64,000 nt of DNA, taken from assembly GCA_964487745.1 (NCBI GenBank), contig CAZASG010000001.1:132104-196103 (forward strand), in the 5' to 3' direction. Positions 36,669 through 45,054 of this stretch are shown here, in pieces. The notes under the pieces were generated by a model, which searched no databases, was not told where the DNA came from, and saw only the letters and a program-made list of their open reading frames with translations. The stretch comes from Desulfolinea sp964487745. Lineage in GTDB: Bacteria > Chloroflexota > Anaerolineae > Anaerolineales > Villigracilaceae. A program made the position numbers and the translations under genes. Every line of letters starts with the position of its first letter. Within the stretch, counting starts at the first letter, position 1.

Positions 36669-38954
36669 CTAAGGAGTAGGGAGTTTGTTCCAATACCATA
36701 GGTAATTGCTAAAACCGCTACGATCTTGAAACTCTCCTATATATTCTATTTTTACGTCATCATGCAGAAATGTTTCCAAAGGAAGCTTTTCTTCAACATA
36801 CCAATGACGAGTATTTTCAACCACGATCCACCCACTATCATTATCATCTATTGCTTCTGCGTCAAATGAAGCTTCATAGATTTTTGCATATCTTGGATAT
36901 TCTGTAAATTTAGCATATCTTCCATAATATTTTGATATAAGAACATCATTTGGTGTAACATTCTGAATTAGAAAACCATTTATCTCTTCAAAGCCAATAT
37001 GGGCTGAATAGGTGATCGCAGAACGGGTATCAGATGTGTGGACAGTAATTTGTTTTAGATTAAAAACTCCAAAAAAAACGAGTAGAAAAAGCGTGTTTCG
37101 AAAGAGATCATTTTTAATAAAACTCTTGCTAAGATGATAAAGGGAATATAAACCCATTGCCAGCAACAGGATGTACCATAATTGCATATGGAGAAAGAAA
37201 CGAGGCGCATAATCAAAATCAAAAAGTAAAACAAAGAGAATAAGCGAAAGAAAATAGAGTACAGCTATAAACAATGGAATAAAATTCTTTTTCTTTATGC
37301 GCATGCTCCAGAAGTATGTCAAAATGATACTTAATATGGGAAGTAAAAGGATACGATCATAATACCATTGTACAGGAGGGTTAAAGAAAAATTGGCTTAG
37401 AAGAATAAAAGCATTATTATTTCCCAAATTTCTAAGAGGCTCAGCTAAAGTTAGACTTCCTAAGAAAATCTCCATCTCAATAACAGAGAGCGTTCGAAAA
37501 TATATTACAAAAAGTAGAACTCCAGCAATAAAAAGTGTCAAACCAAAAAGAATATTCTCCTTGGCTTTTAAATCAAATTTTGCTACCAAGAACATAAAAA
37601 ACACAAAATAAGGGAGAGCAATTACTTTAAAGGTTGAGAAAGGGTCAATAGCGATTGCAAACACAAGAGGCAGAGAGATGATAAAAGCCAGCATGATCCT
37701 TTTTGGGGTAAATATGGCTTTCCACTCAGAAACTATGACTTTTTCGGGGAAATCGTTAAGAAAAGCTATTAAGCCTAACAAAATAAGGTAAAAGAAAAAA
37801 GGATGATAGGCGTATTCTCTAACAGAACGAGAGAGCGCTATCACCCATGGGCTTGTTATATATAGAGCGGAAGAAAGAAGCGCAATATTTTTATTAATCT
37901 TTCGCCCCAAAAAGTATAAAGGAATAATTGCTAAACTATTCAGAATAATTCCCGGTAAACGTGCAGACCAAACATATATACCAAAAATTGTAAAAAACGC
38001 TTTTACAGGAAAAGTAACGAGATATAAACCTCGTTGATAGACATCTTTTAGATGCGCCCCATTTAGAAGATTTTTTGCAGCATTTAGATGATTGTATTCT
38101 TCAAGATGGGGAGGGAGTCCCTCTATATTGATAAGTCGTATACAAAATGTAAAAACAAACAAGAAAAAAACAATTATCCATTCATTATTTTGAAAAGAAA
38201 ATTCTTTATTTGAAACTATTTCATTTTCAAATTCATGTAACCATTCAAAGCGTTTCGACCAAACACCCAAAAGGGAAAAAAGGATTATGGTTGAAAAAAA
38301 TATACTCCCTATGATATATCCTGCTTCACGTGTAGCAAACCATGGCACATGTAGTTCTCGTGTAAAAACAAACTTTTCTCCAAGAGAAGAATCTAAAGAG
38401 ATGTTTTCTCCTTGTCCATCCCAAGAGAAGAAGAAGCGATCACTCCCTTGTGTACCTACAATGATCGCAATCTCTTCTCCAGGCCTTCCTTCCCAGTAAA
38501 ATGAATCCTCGGAAAAATACCGTATTTCTTCAAAGGGAATATTTCCAAAAGAGGTGCTGAACCACGTCAGAAAAACAGCACCCGTTTCTTCTTCTGGACT
38601 TAGAGAGACATCAAATTTGTGCACAGGAAGCAGAAAATCCACGTAACTATTCGCATCTAACCACTGGCTCGTCGTTGTAAAAAAAAGCGTAGGGCCTATT
38701 AGCAAGGTTAGGAAAATCACGGTGTATTGTTCTTTTTTCGAAAGAAAGGCAAATTGTTTCATCCCCCATTTCAGGGTATATCTATATATAATTGCTCCTA
38801 AAAAAACAAGAAAAACTATAAATACAAAAAATCTTTTACTGCCTATTGGGAGCAAAGCTACATTGAGATGACTTGAAACAAAAAGTGCAAATATTGCACC
38901 TAGAACTAAAGCTAAAACACTTAACCATACACCACTTATCTGTTTTTTTTTCAT
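36669..38954 (-). CDS. GT39/PMT_2-like membrane glycosyltransferase
   Basis: 761 residues from ATG at 38954. An N-terminal block with two or three helices and a beta-rich outer domain (about 90-240) precedes the main GT-C part. There GLPPHLEEYNHLNAAKNLL (about residues 275-295) supplies the acidic catalytic-loop motif, followed by VWSARLPGIILNSLAIIPLYFLG and SREYAYHPFFFYL-like conserved segments. Such enzymes move a sugar from a polyprenyl carrier to protein or glycan outside the membrane. The start lies just after the stop of the L,D-transpeptidase gene, so it ends the cell-wall operon. The gene is markedly AT-rich. Confidence 0.8.
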   Translation of the reverse strand: MKKKQISGVWLSVLALVLGAIFALFVSSHLNVALLPIGSKRFFVFIVFLVFLGAIIYRYTLKWGMKQFAFLSKKEQYTVIFLTLLIGPTLFFTTTSQWLDANSYVDFLLPVHKFDVSLSPEEETGAVFLTWFSTSFGNIPFEEIRYFSEDSFYWEGRPGEEIAIIVGTQGSDRFFFSWDGQGENISLDSSLGEKFVFTRELHVPWFATREAGYIIGSIFFSTIILFSLLGVWSKRFEWLHEFENEIVSNKEFSFQNNEWIIVFFLFVFTFCIRLINIEGLPPHLEEYNHLNAAKNLLNGAHLKDVYQRGLYLVTFPVKAFFTIFGIYVWSARLPGIILNSLAIIPLYFLGRKINKNIALLSSALYITSPWVIALSRSVREYAYHPFFFYLILLGLIAFLNDFPEKVIVSEWKAIFTPKRIMLAFIISLPLVFAIAIDPFSTFKVIALPYFVFFMFLVAKFDLKAKENILFGLTLFIAGVLLFVIYFRTLSVIEMEIFLGSLTLAEPLRNLGNNNAFILLSQFFFNPPVQWYYDRILLLPILSIILTYFWSMRIKKKNFIPLFIAVLYFLSLILFVLLFDFDYAPRFFLHMQLWYILLLAMGLYSLYHLSKSFIKNDLFRNTLFLLVFFGVFNLKQITVHTSDTRSAITYSAHIGFEEINGFLIQNVTPNDVLISKYYGRYAKFTEYPRYAKIYEASFDAEAIDDNDSGWIVVENTRHWYVEEKLPLETFLHDDVKIEYIGEFQDRSGFSNYLWYWNKLPTP

Positions 38955-38958
38955 TTGT

Positions 38959-39999
38959 TTAGCGATTATCCACAACTTCAACGCGCGTCCCCTCACCCGG
39001 TAGATGGAGATAATCCTCCCCCGGCGGGACGTATGGGTTTGTCCACAAGTAGATAAATTTTGCCACATTATCGGGCGCATTCACACACCCGTGGCTGCGC
39101 GGGTCACCAAAGTCATTATGCCAGTAGGCACCGTGGAAGGCATCGCCATTTCCGGTAAAGAACGAGACCCAGGGAACGCCCGGTAGGTCGTAATTAGCAG
39201 CGTCGCCAGCGCCATCCGTCATATGAACGGAGGGGGCCTTGTGGTATGTACTAAAGGTTCCGGTGGGGGTTGGGGTTCCGCCCCAGCCGCTGGCAACGAG
39301 AGATGTCATCACGGGCACGTCGCCTTCATAGGCAGTCATTGTTTGGGTGGCGATGTCAACGTAGATATGCTTTTCTTCGGGCGCCACGTCCGGGGAAATG
39401 GGAGCAAGCTCATCGTCCGGGACGATGCGCAGACAATAGCTGGGCACAAAGAAATGGTCTTTGGTCAGCCGATCAAAGATGCGATACCAGTAGGTCCCAT
39501 CCCCTGGGTCCTGCACGATCTGGTTGACCCAATGCGTCGTCCCGTGGTAGTAGCGCATCTTGGGACGGAAGATAAATCCCGCACCCAGTCGAATAGGCAT
39601 AAAGGGGACGGTCATCTCTGCCAGCGCGCCTTCTGCCGGGATGTCGAAGACAGGCAGATTATAGGATGTGTAGACCGGCTGTAGATATGCTGAATGGGCG
39701 AAACCCTCGTCTCCGATGCGATACCAGGTGTGGTTATAGGCGTGCTCACCTTCAATGAACAATTCTTCGGTGATGGGCAGGATAACGTCCCTACCATAGA
39801 CTTTGACCACATTCCCACTAAAGGATGGTTTGTCGTAAATGGTCAGGCTGCTCCAAGTGGTACGCCCCTGCCTTTGGAGTGGCGGCGCTCCTGCTTCGAC
39901 CTTGAAAAGCCCCAACTCAGACATGAGTAATCCGAGCATTCCGGCTGCACTGAATTTGAGAAAATCTCTACGAGTAAAAGTGGATGGTAAATTCTTCAT
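38959..39999 (-). CDS. Tat-exported L,D-transpeptidase
   Basis: 346 residues from ATG at 39999. A twin-arginine signal (STFTRRDFLKFSAAGMLGLL) targets it to the Tat pathway. An SH3-like region (about 55-190) precedes the YkuD catalytic domain, which starts near HIYVDIATQTMTAYEGDVPV and ends in HGAYWHNDFGDPRSHGCVNA, containing the catalytic His and Cys of SHGCxN. These enzymes form 3-3 cross-links in peptidoglycan or attach proteins to it. It is one of four paralogues in this operon and a close relative of the 40305-41348 product. Confidence 0.93.
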   Translation of the reverse strand: MKNLPSTFTRRDFLKFSAAGMLGLLMSELGLFKVEAGAPPLQRQGRTTWSSLTIYDKPSFSGNVVKVYGRDVILPITEELFIEGEHAYNHTWYRIGDEGFAHSAYLQPVYTSYNLPVFDIPAEGALAEMTVPFMPIRLGAGFIFRPKMRYYHGTTHWVNQIVQDPGDGTYWYRIFDRLTKDHFFVPSYCLRIVPDDELAPISPDVAPEEKHIYVDIATQTMTAYEGDVPVMTSLVASGWGGTPTPTGTFSTYHKAPSVHMTDGAGDAANYDLPGVPWVSFFTGNGDAFHGAYWHNDFGDPRSHGCVNAPDNVAKFIYLWTNPYVPPGEDYLHLPGEGTRVEVVDNR

Positions 40000-40003
40000 T
40001 GGG

Positions 40004-40276
40004 TTATTTGAAGGTATAAGTATTCTGTTTGCTTCTGTATTTCCGGACAATAATATTTGTCAGCAAGACTACGCCTGAAAATACCGTTCCTAGAATAATA
40101 TTGAGAGGGAATCGGGCAATGGCAAAACCTAAAAACATGCCTGCTGCAAAGGAAAATGCGATGGCAAGATACCACGACCACTTGGGAATGTCCTTGCCAA
40201 AATAAAAGTGATGAACGGAAATTGTCGTTAGAATGATAAAGATGATGCTGATCTTATCTAGTGTTGCTTCTTCCAT
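40004..40276 (-). CDS. Small membrane protein between two L,D-transpeptidases
   Basis: 90 residues with three predicted helices: about 8-22, 34-56 and 60-80, ending in the basic RKYRSKQNTYTFK. No family is recognised. AGGAAAAC precedes the ATG. It lies 28 nt after the upstream transpeptidase gene and 4 nt before the next start, so it is part of the operon. A cell-wall role is suggested by position only. Confidence 0.62.
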   Translation of the reverse strand: MEEATLDKISIIFIILTTISVHHFYFGKDIPKWSWYLAIAFSFAAGMFLGFAIARFPLNIILGTVFSGVVLLTNIIVRKYRSKQNTYTFK

Positions 40277-40304
40277 AAGGATGTTTTCCTAAATCTCCTT
40301 CTTA

Positions 40305-41348
40305 CTAAAAAATTTCAACAGGCGTGCCAGTATACCCGTAAACGAATTCTTTTTCAGGCGGCACAACGGGATTTGCCCAACGATAAAGCCATTTGGCACT
40401 TTGGGCTGTCATATTGATGCAGCCATGGCTGCGCGGCGCGCCGAAGTCATTATGCCAGTAAGTGCCGTGGAAGGAAATCCCACCTTTGGTGATGTATAAA
40501 ACCCAGGGAACGCCAGGTAAATCGTATCCGTTACTGGCAAGATTATTCGACGCCATATGACGGCTGGGACGTTTGTAATAGGTGATGAACGAGCCATCCG
40601 GGGTGTAGAATTTTCCATCAATGAAGCGGGTGCCAGTCGAGACACGCGCCGCGTAAACGGGGCGGTTGTTCTCATAGGCGATAACGAGTTGTTCACGCAA
40701 GCGCACATCGATGCGTTTAAGGTAGTTCGGCACGTCGGGGGAGATAGGGATTAGCTCCGCGTCAGGGATGGGGCGCAAATGCGAGGCGAGCACATAATAT
40801 TTTTCATCGTTCCATTTGTCATCGCGGAGCAGATACCAGACTTTATTTGTTTCTTCGTTGGTGACTGTCTCGACGATCCAGTGCGTGGTTTCGTAATAAA
40901 GACGATAGGCCAACTCGGCATCGTCATCCGGTTCGCGACGCGCATCCGTGTAAGGGACGCTCACTTCAGCAAGGCTGCCTGTTTTTCCATGTTTGTAGAT
41001 GGGTTTGTTCAGGCGCGTCAGCACAGGCTGGATGTCGCCTGAGTAGGCATAGCCTTCTTCCCCGATCTTGTACCAGACACGATTATAGGCTTCAACATCG
41101 TCGCTGATCTCCACACCCGTGATCGGCAGAAGAATATCCTGCCAATGCTCATCGACCACATCTGTGTCAAAGGAGGGGGCGGCGTAGACCTGTAGATGCT
41201 CGGCGGCAACCCGTCCCTTTTGATCCGGTAGCAAGCCGGAGGCGGCGCTCGTTTTCGTCAATCCAGGGAAGAGGGCGCTAAGGAGACCGACTCCTGTAAG
41301 TTTCAGGAAGTCGCGTCGGGAGAGAAAATCTAATCGGGGAGACATCAT
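40305..41348 (-). CDS. Tat-exported L,D-transpeptidase
   Basis: 347 residues. It has the Tat signal LSRRDFLKLTGVGLLSALFP, an SH3-like segment beginning AEHLQVYAAPSFDTDVVDEH, and a YkuD domain with IDVRLREQLVIAYENNRPVY and the catalytic HNDFGAPRSHGCINM near residues 295-315. Same architecture and about the same length as the 38959-39999 product, so these two arose by duplication. The start (ATGATG) overlaps the preceding stop as TAATG, indicating translational coupling. It acts outside the membrane on peptidoglycan. Confidence 0.93.
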   Translation of the reverse strand: MMSPRLDFLSRRDFLKLTGVGLLSALFPGLTKTSAASGLLPDQKGRVAAEHLQVYAAPSFDTDVVDEHWQDILLPITGVEISDDVEAYNRVWYKIGEEGYAYSGDIQPVLTRLNKPIYKHGKTGSLAEVSVPYTDARREPDDDAELAYRLYYETTHWIVETVTNEETNKVWYLLRDDKWNDEKYYVLASHLRPIPDAELIPISPDVPNYLKRIDVRLREQLVIAYENNRPVYAARVSTGTRFIDGKFYTPDGSFITYYKRPSRHMASNNLASNGYDLPGVPWVLYITKGGISFHGTYWHNDFGAPRSHGCINMTAQSAKWLYRWANPVVPPEKEFVYGYTGTPVEIF

Positions 41349-42400
41349 TAGTAATGAATATAAACTCTTGTTCCCAATGGGGCAAAATTAAATAGCCAGG
41401 CAGCATCGGATGTACGAAGGTTCACACAACCATGTGACATCGGTGTGCCAAAATTATTATGCCAGTAGGTGCCATGAAAACCATAGCCTTTGTAAAAATA
41501 CATGGCATAGGGAACATCGGTAAGGTAGTAGCCAGGACCAGACATCGTGGTGGAAACGTATTTAAGGTAAATACGATACGTACCTGTAACGGTGGGAGTC
41601 TGCCAGGTGCCCGTTGAAACGATAAATGAATTCACCAAGGTATCGCCCGCGTAAGCATTTACACGCTGCTGCGTCAGATTAACTTCAAGCCAATGCGCAC
41701 CGCCACCGGTCACTGGTGGGTTTGTGGCTGTTGGTGGGGGCGGCTTGGGCGTATTGGTTGGTTTTGGCGTATTTGTCGGCAGGGGTGTCTTCGTCGGAGT
41801 GAAGGTAAATGTCGGCGTTGGCGTATCTGTCGGTGTAGGCGTCAGCGTAAAGGTCGGGGTTGGTGTGAAGGTGGGCGTGGGAGTAAAAGTCGCTGTAGGG
41901 GACGGGGTGTAGGTCGGTTTGCTGATATTTGCCTGTCCCCAATGTTGCTGCGTAATGGATGCAGTAGCTGTTGGCGCGCTGCCGAAGAGTGCCATCGCGG
42001 GGGATGCTGTCGCTGCCCAGACAACAACGGCGACGAGACAAACGAGGGCGAACCCGCCCACAAAGAGTAGAGGCGACCTTTTCTTTTTCTCACGTGGAGG
42101 CTTGCTCGGTGGCACCGGTTTCGCATGAAGCGGTTCCGTTTGTGATCGCAATCGCTTCTGCGCCCAAGCCATCCCCTTACGGGCGTTCTCGCTTTCGGGA
42201 TTAACTTTAAGCGCCTGCTCCAAAAACTTGATGCTGGCTTGGGGTTTGGATACTTTCGCCAGGATCAGCCAGGCTTCCTCCAGCATTGGGTCGGCTTGGG
42301 CGGCACGTTTTGCCCAGGCATAGGCATTGCGCCTATCGCCGATCTTCAGGGCTGCGTGAGCCTGTTGCAGAGCTTCGTGGGCTTGGGAGCTTTCTACCAT
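41348..42400 (-). CDS. Membrane-anchored TPR/L,D-transpeptidase
   Basis: 350 residues from ATG at 42400, which overlaps the upstream stop as ATGGTAG. A cytosolic TPR-like helical part (about 1-75, with AYAWAKRAAQADPMLEEAW) precedes one membrane helix (about 98-118). A Thr/Pro linker of about 75 residues with repeated TPTPTFTPT units follows, then a YkuD domain with YGFHGTYWHNNFGTPMSHGC carrying the catalytic His and Cys. The linker probably spans the cell wall. It differs from the Tat-type copies in anchor and in lacking the SH3-like part; it is the sister of the 42394-43554 product. Confidence 0.9.
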   Translation of the reverse strand: MVESSQAHEALQQAHAALKIGDRRNAYAWAKRAAQADPMLEEAWLILAKVSKPQASIKFLEQALKVNPESENARKGMAWAQKRLRSQTEPLHAKPVPPSKPPREKKKRSPLLFVGGFALVCLVAVVVWAATASPAMALFGSAPTATASITQQHWGQANISKPTYTPSPTATFTPTPTFTPTPTFTLTPTPTDTPTPTFTFTPTKTPLPTNTPKPTNTPKPPPPTATNPPVTGGGAHWLEVNLTQQRVNAYAGDTLVNSFIVSTGTWQTPTVTGTYRIYLKYVSTTMSGPGYYLTDVPYAMYFYKGYGFHGTYWHNNFGTPMSHGCVNLRTSDAAWLFNFAPLGTRVYIHY

Positions 42401-43554
42401 TGGATCGTTACCGGTGTGCCTACGTCCACCCAATCGAAGAGGAGTTTGGCTTCATAAGTACCCAGCACTACACATCCATAAGAGATGGGGGTGCCCAGAT
42501 AGCCATCCCAAAGGATGCTGCCGTTCGACATAATCGGCAGGGCATGGATGCCGTTCTGTAACGAGCCTGCCCAATAGATACCGAGCCAGGAGGGCATCCA
42601 GATATCCCAGGTGGCACCATAGGCACTAGGGATTTTATTCAGCACGCTGAAATGTCCCGTTGCAGTGGCGTTATTCATGCCCGTCGAGGCGACGAAGCTA
42701 TACACAAGGGTGTTCCCCTGATAAGCGTAAAGATGCTGCTCAGAAATATCCACCAAAACATATTTCCCGCCACTCGGCGCAGGGTCAGCGGCGGGTGCGG
42801 GCGGCGGCTCCGGTTCCGCGGTGGGATAAGGCGTCGCGGTCGGTGGCTTGGGTGTATTGGTCGCTGTGGGAGACGGGGTAATCGTCGGCGTAGGGGTGGG
42901 TGTAAATGTTGCTGTTGCGGTGGGCGTATAAGTCGGTTTGCTGATATCCGCCTGCCCCCAATGTTCCTGCACGAGCGTTGCCGTTGGTGAAGCATTGAAA
43001 CTCATCGCAAAGGAGGATGCACGGGGTAATAGCGCCCAAACCGCCGAGACAACGATCACTGTCACCAAAAGAGCAGGAAGAGAAAGCTGCCAAAAGCGCC
43101 GCTTTTCAGAACGTTGACTACTTGGCACAGCCCGAATTGGGGTTGGCTGCGTATCTTCAATCACTTGCGAATGGATGTGAAGAATCCCCCCCGAAGTATG
43201 GCGCGGCTGCGTTTTTACTTTTTGTGTAGCGGGTTTTTGCTGCGGCTTATTAGGAGAGGTGATCGCCCCTACGTCCTGATCACGTGGCTCAGTGGCAGAC
43301 AATTTCTTCATTACCCATGCCATCCCCTTTTTGGCACGTTCGCTGTTCGGGTTGATCTTGAGCGCACGTTTCAAATAATGGATACTCAATTGCGGACGTG
43401 AAACTGCTGCCAGCACCAACCAGGGCTCTTCAATCTGTGGCGCAAGCATTGCGGCTTTCTCTGCCCAGCGACGAGCAGAGTCCTTCTCTCCCTTGCGCAG
43501 GGCTATTCGGGAACGTCGGAGGGCTTCTTTCGCCGCAGAGAGATTATCGGTCAT
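42394..43554 (-). CDS. Membrane-anchored TPR/L,D-transpeptidase, SYGC variant
   Basis: 386 residues. The layout copies its neighbour: an N-terminal TPR-like part (SARRWAEKAAMLAPQIEEPW), a longer cytosolic linker, a membrane helix near 160-182, a Pro/Thr linker (TPTPTPTITPSPTATN) and a YkuD domain. The catalytic segment reads GIHALPIMSNGSILWDGYLG then PISYGCVVLG, so Tyr replaces the usual His in S-H-G-C while the nucleophilic Cys and an upstream His remain. This change occurs in some active family members, so activity is likely. It overlaps the amidase gene by 4 nt. Confidence 0.88.
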   Translation of the reverse strand: MTDNLSAAKEALRRSRIALRKGEKDSARRWAEKAAMLAPQIEEPWLVLAAVSRPQLSIHYLKRALKINPNSERAKKGMAWVMKKLSATEPRDQDVGAITSPNKPQQKPATQKVKTQPRHTSGGILHIHSQVIEDTQPTPIRAVPSSQRSEKRRFWQLSLPALLVTVIVVSAVWALLPRASSFAMSFNASPTATLVQEHWGQADISKPTYTPTATATFTPTPTPTITPSPTATNTPKPPTATPYPTAEPEPPPAPAADPAPSGGKYVLVDISEQHLYAYQGNTLVYSFVASTGMNNATATGHFSVLNKIPSAYGATWDIWMPSWLGIYWAGSLQNGIHALPIMSNGSILWDGYLGTPISYGCVVLGTYEAKLLFDWVDVGTPVTIQW

Positions 43555-44366
43555 GGCGTTAGAGTCGGTAGAGGCGTTGGTTCAACGCTCTCGTTATTCA
43601 CAAAACATTCGATTCCCTGCACGATGCCTTCAGCGATGACTTCAGGGTGTTGGGTGAGGATCTCGCGGTCGAGATTCATAAAACCGGTCTCGATGATCGC
43701 TGCGATGGTCGTATCGTGGACTTCGGTAAAGGCGTGATACTCACGCATATCGGAGGTAATACTGCCGGGGTGGAAGGTAAGTCCCGTCACCCGTTCGTAG
43801 CGGTCACGCAGGCAACTTGTCAGTCGAGCGGCGCGGTTCACGTCGCGCGTGTCCATCGCGGCGGAGAGTTTGAAACCGGTCGCATTTTCGTCGATGAAGG
43901 CGCAGGTATCGTTGTGGATGGAGACCAGTGCAACAGCGTTGTACCCGTCCAAGCGCGGATCAAATTCCTGGAGCAGGTCTACCTGAAATCCGCTTTGGGT
44001 CAGTTTCTGTTGAACAATGGTAGCAATTTTCAGGTTAAGGTCGTCTTCGGTCAGGGTCACTTCGCCATTTCCGTCGAGACAGACCGCGCCGGAATCATAT
44101 CCCCAATGCCCCGAAACAATCCCGATCCGCAATTGTGGATAAGATGTACTGATAACGATCTGATCTTCGGGCTGGCTGGTGAGGAGGAGAGTCAGTTTAT
44201 CGGAGAGATTTCCAGAGAAAAGACCGGCTGGCGTCCAGGCGGTGAAGAGGGTTGCCAGAAAAACGGAAACGCCAAAGACCACAGGCAGGATGCGCGGGGA
44301 TTCGCGACGCTTCGATTCGCGTGCCTGTGAACTTGCTTCCGGTTGGTGAAGATTCTTCTCTTCCAA
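43551..44366 (-). CDS. N-acetylmuramoyl-L-alanine amidase (Amidase_3)
   Basis: 271 residues from a TTG at 44366, with AGGAG 7 nt upstream. One N-terminal membrane helix (about 27-45) anchors an amidase_3 domain. Its zinc motifs are IGIVSGHWGYDSGAVC (first His), a Glu in the LTEDDLNLKIA segment, SIHNDTCAF (second His), and the catalytic Glu in IIETGFMNLDRE. The enzyme cuts the bond between MurNAc and the stem peptide. A short Pro/Thr tail ends the protein. As first gene of the operon it pairs peptidoglycan cutting with four cross-linking enzymes. Confidence 0.9.
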   Translation of the reverse strand: MEEKNLHQPEASSQARESKRRESPRILPVVFGVSVFLATLFTAWTPAGLFSGNLSDKLTLLLTSQPEDQIVISTSYPQLRIGIVSGHWGYDSGAVCLDGNGEVTLTEDDLNLKIATIVQQKLTQSGFQVDLLQEFDPRLDGYNAVALVSIHNDTCAFIDENATGFKLSAAMDTRDVNRAARLTSCLRDRYERVTGLTFHPGSITSDMREYHAFTEVHDTTIAAIIETGFMNLDREILTQHPEVIAEGIVQGIECFVNNESVEPTPLPTLTP

Positions 44367-44398
44367 AGATTTTCTCCTACAAAAAGGTGATTAAATAG

Positions 44399-44415
44399 TA
44401 CCTTAGATTAAGGTA
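44399..44415. promoter_or_regulatory. Perfect dyad, possible operator
   Basis: TACCTTA-GAT-TAAGGTA: 7-bp perfect arms with a 3-bp spacer, 33 nt before the TTG start of the amidase and next to a possible minus-strand -10 box (TACTAT, 44400-44395). It lies in a divergent intergenic region, so it could be the site of a repressor or an activator. Confidence 0.4.
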
Positions 44416-44457
44416 AAACAGCAAGGAATGATTTTGGACAAAAATAGTAGGAATAAC

Positions 44458-44486
44458 TTGACGTCCCCCCTTCCCGCCAGTATGAT
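44458..44486 (+). promoter_or_regulatory. Promoter of the flavin reductase gene
   Basis: TTGACG (44458-44463), a 17-nt spacer and TATGAT (44481-44486), 37 nt before the ATG at 44523. Confidence 0.72.
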
Positions 44487-44522
44487 GGAATAGAACTTCA
44501 ACACAGATATTCTGGAGATAAT

Positions 44523-45014
44523 ATGACCATCACCCCTGAAGAACTCCGTAAAGCCATGCGCAATTGGACAACAGGCATCACTATTGTGACTGCTTCGCAT
44601 GAAGGTGTGCAACACGGCATGACCGTTAGTTCGTTCACATCCCTTTCGCTGGACCCACCTCTGCTCTCCGTATCTCTCTATTATACCAGCCGAACCTATG
44701 CTCTTGTCAACGCGGCGGGAAAATTCGGCGTTACCATTTTGGCAGCCGACCAGGAAGAGGTCTCCAATCGTTTTGCCGGGCGAATTCCCGACACCGAAGA
44801 CCGCTTCGCGGGCCTGGAAACAGAAACTCTTGCCAGTGATATTCCTTTCATTAAAGGAGGTTTGAGTTTCTTTGAGTGCAAGGTTGTGCAGAGCCTCCCA
44901 ACCGGAACGAATAATCTCTTTATCGGTGAGATCGTGGCGGCTCGCGCAATTGAAGATGGCGACCCCTTGCTTTATTTCAATCAGAAGTATGGGAAGGTAG
45001 CTTTTCTCTCCTAA
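44523..45014 (+). CDS. Flavin reductase-like domain protein
   Basis: 163 residues. The FMN-binding split-barrel fold of the flavin_reduct family is clear: MRNWTTGITIVTASHEGVQHGMTVSSFTSLSLDPPLLSV near the N-terminus, with the TVSSFTSLSLDPP flavin-binding block, followed by FGVTILAADQEEVSNRFAG and a final HxxLFIGEI-like strand (TNNLFIGEIVAAR). It probably reduces FMN with NAD(P)H or uses it as cofactor; the partner monooxygenase is not in the window. GGAG precedes the ATG and a promoter lies just upstream. Confidence 0.92.
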   Translation: MTITPEELRKAMRNWTTGITIVTASHEGVQHGMTVSSFTSLSLDPPLLSVSLYYTSRTYALVNAAGKFGVTILAADQEEVSNRFAGRIPDTEDRFAGLETETLASDIPFIKGGLSFFECKVVQSLPTGTNNLFIGEIVAARAIEDGDPLLYFNQKYGKVAFLS

Positions 45015-45017
45015 ATT

Positions 45018-45046
45018 AAGATTGCGTCGCTCCGCTCGCAATGATA
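45018..45046. repeat. ATTGCG-type intergenic repeat
   Basis: ATTGCG...CGCAAT arms (45021-45026, 45037-45042) in the phrase ATTGCGTCGCTCCGCTCGCA. This is the CATTGCGAGCGnAGCGA-type dispersed repeat found between genes in many bacteria. A TTG inside it makes the AMMECR1 frame look longer than it is. Confidence 0.5.
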
Positions 45047-45054
45047 TTTCGTTT

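Noticed and set aside
45022..45054. TTG start giving a longer AMMECR1 protein
   Set aside because: These codons are formed by an intergenic repeat, not by family sequence.
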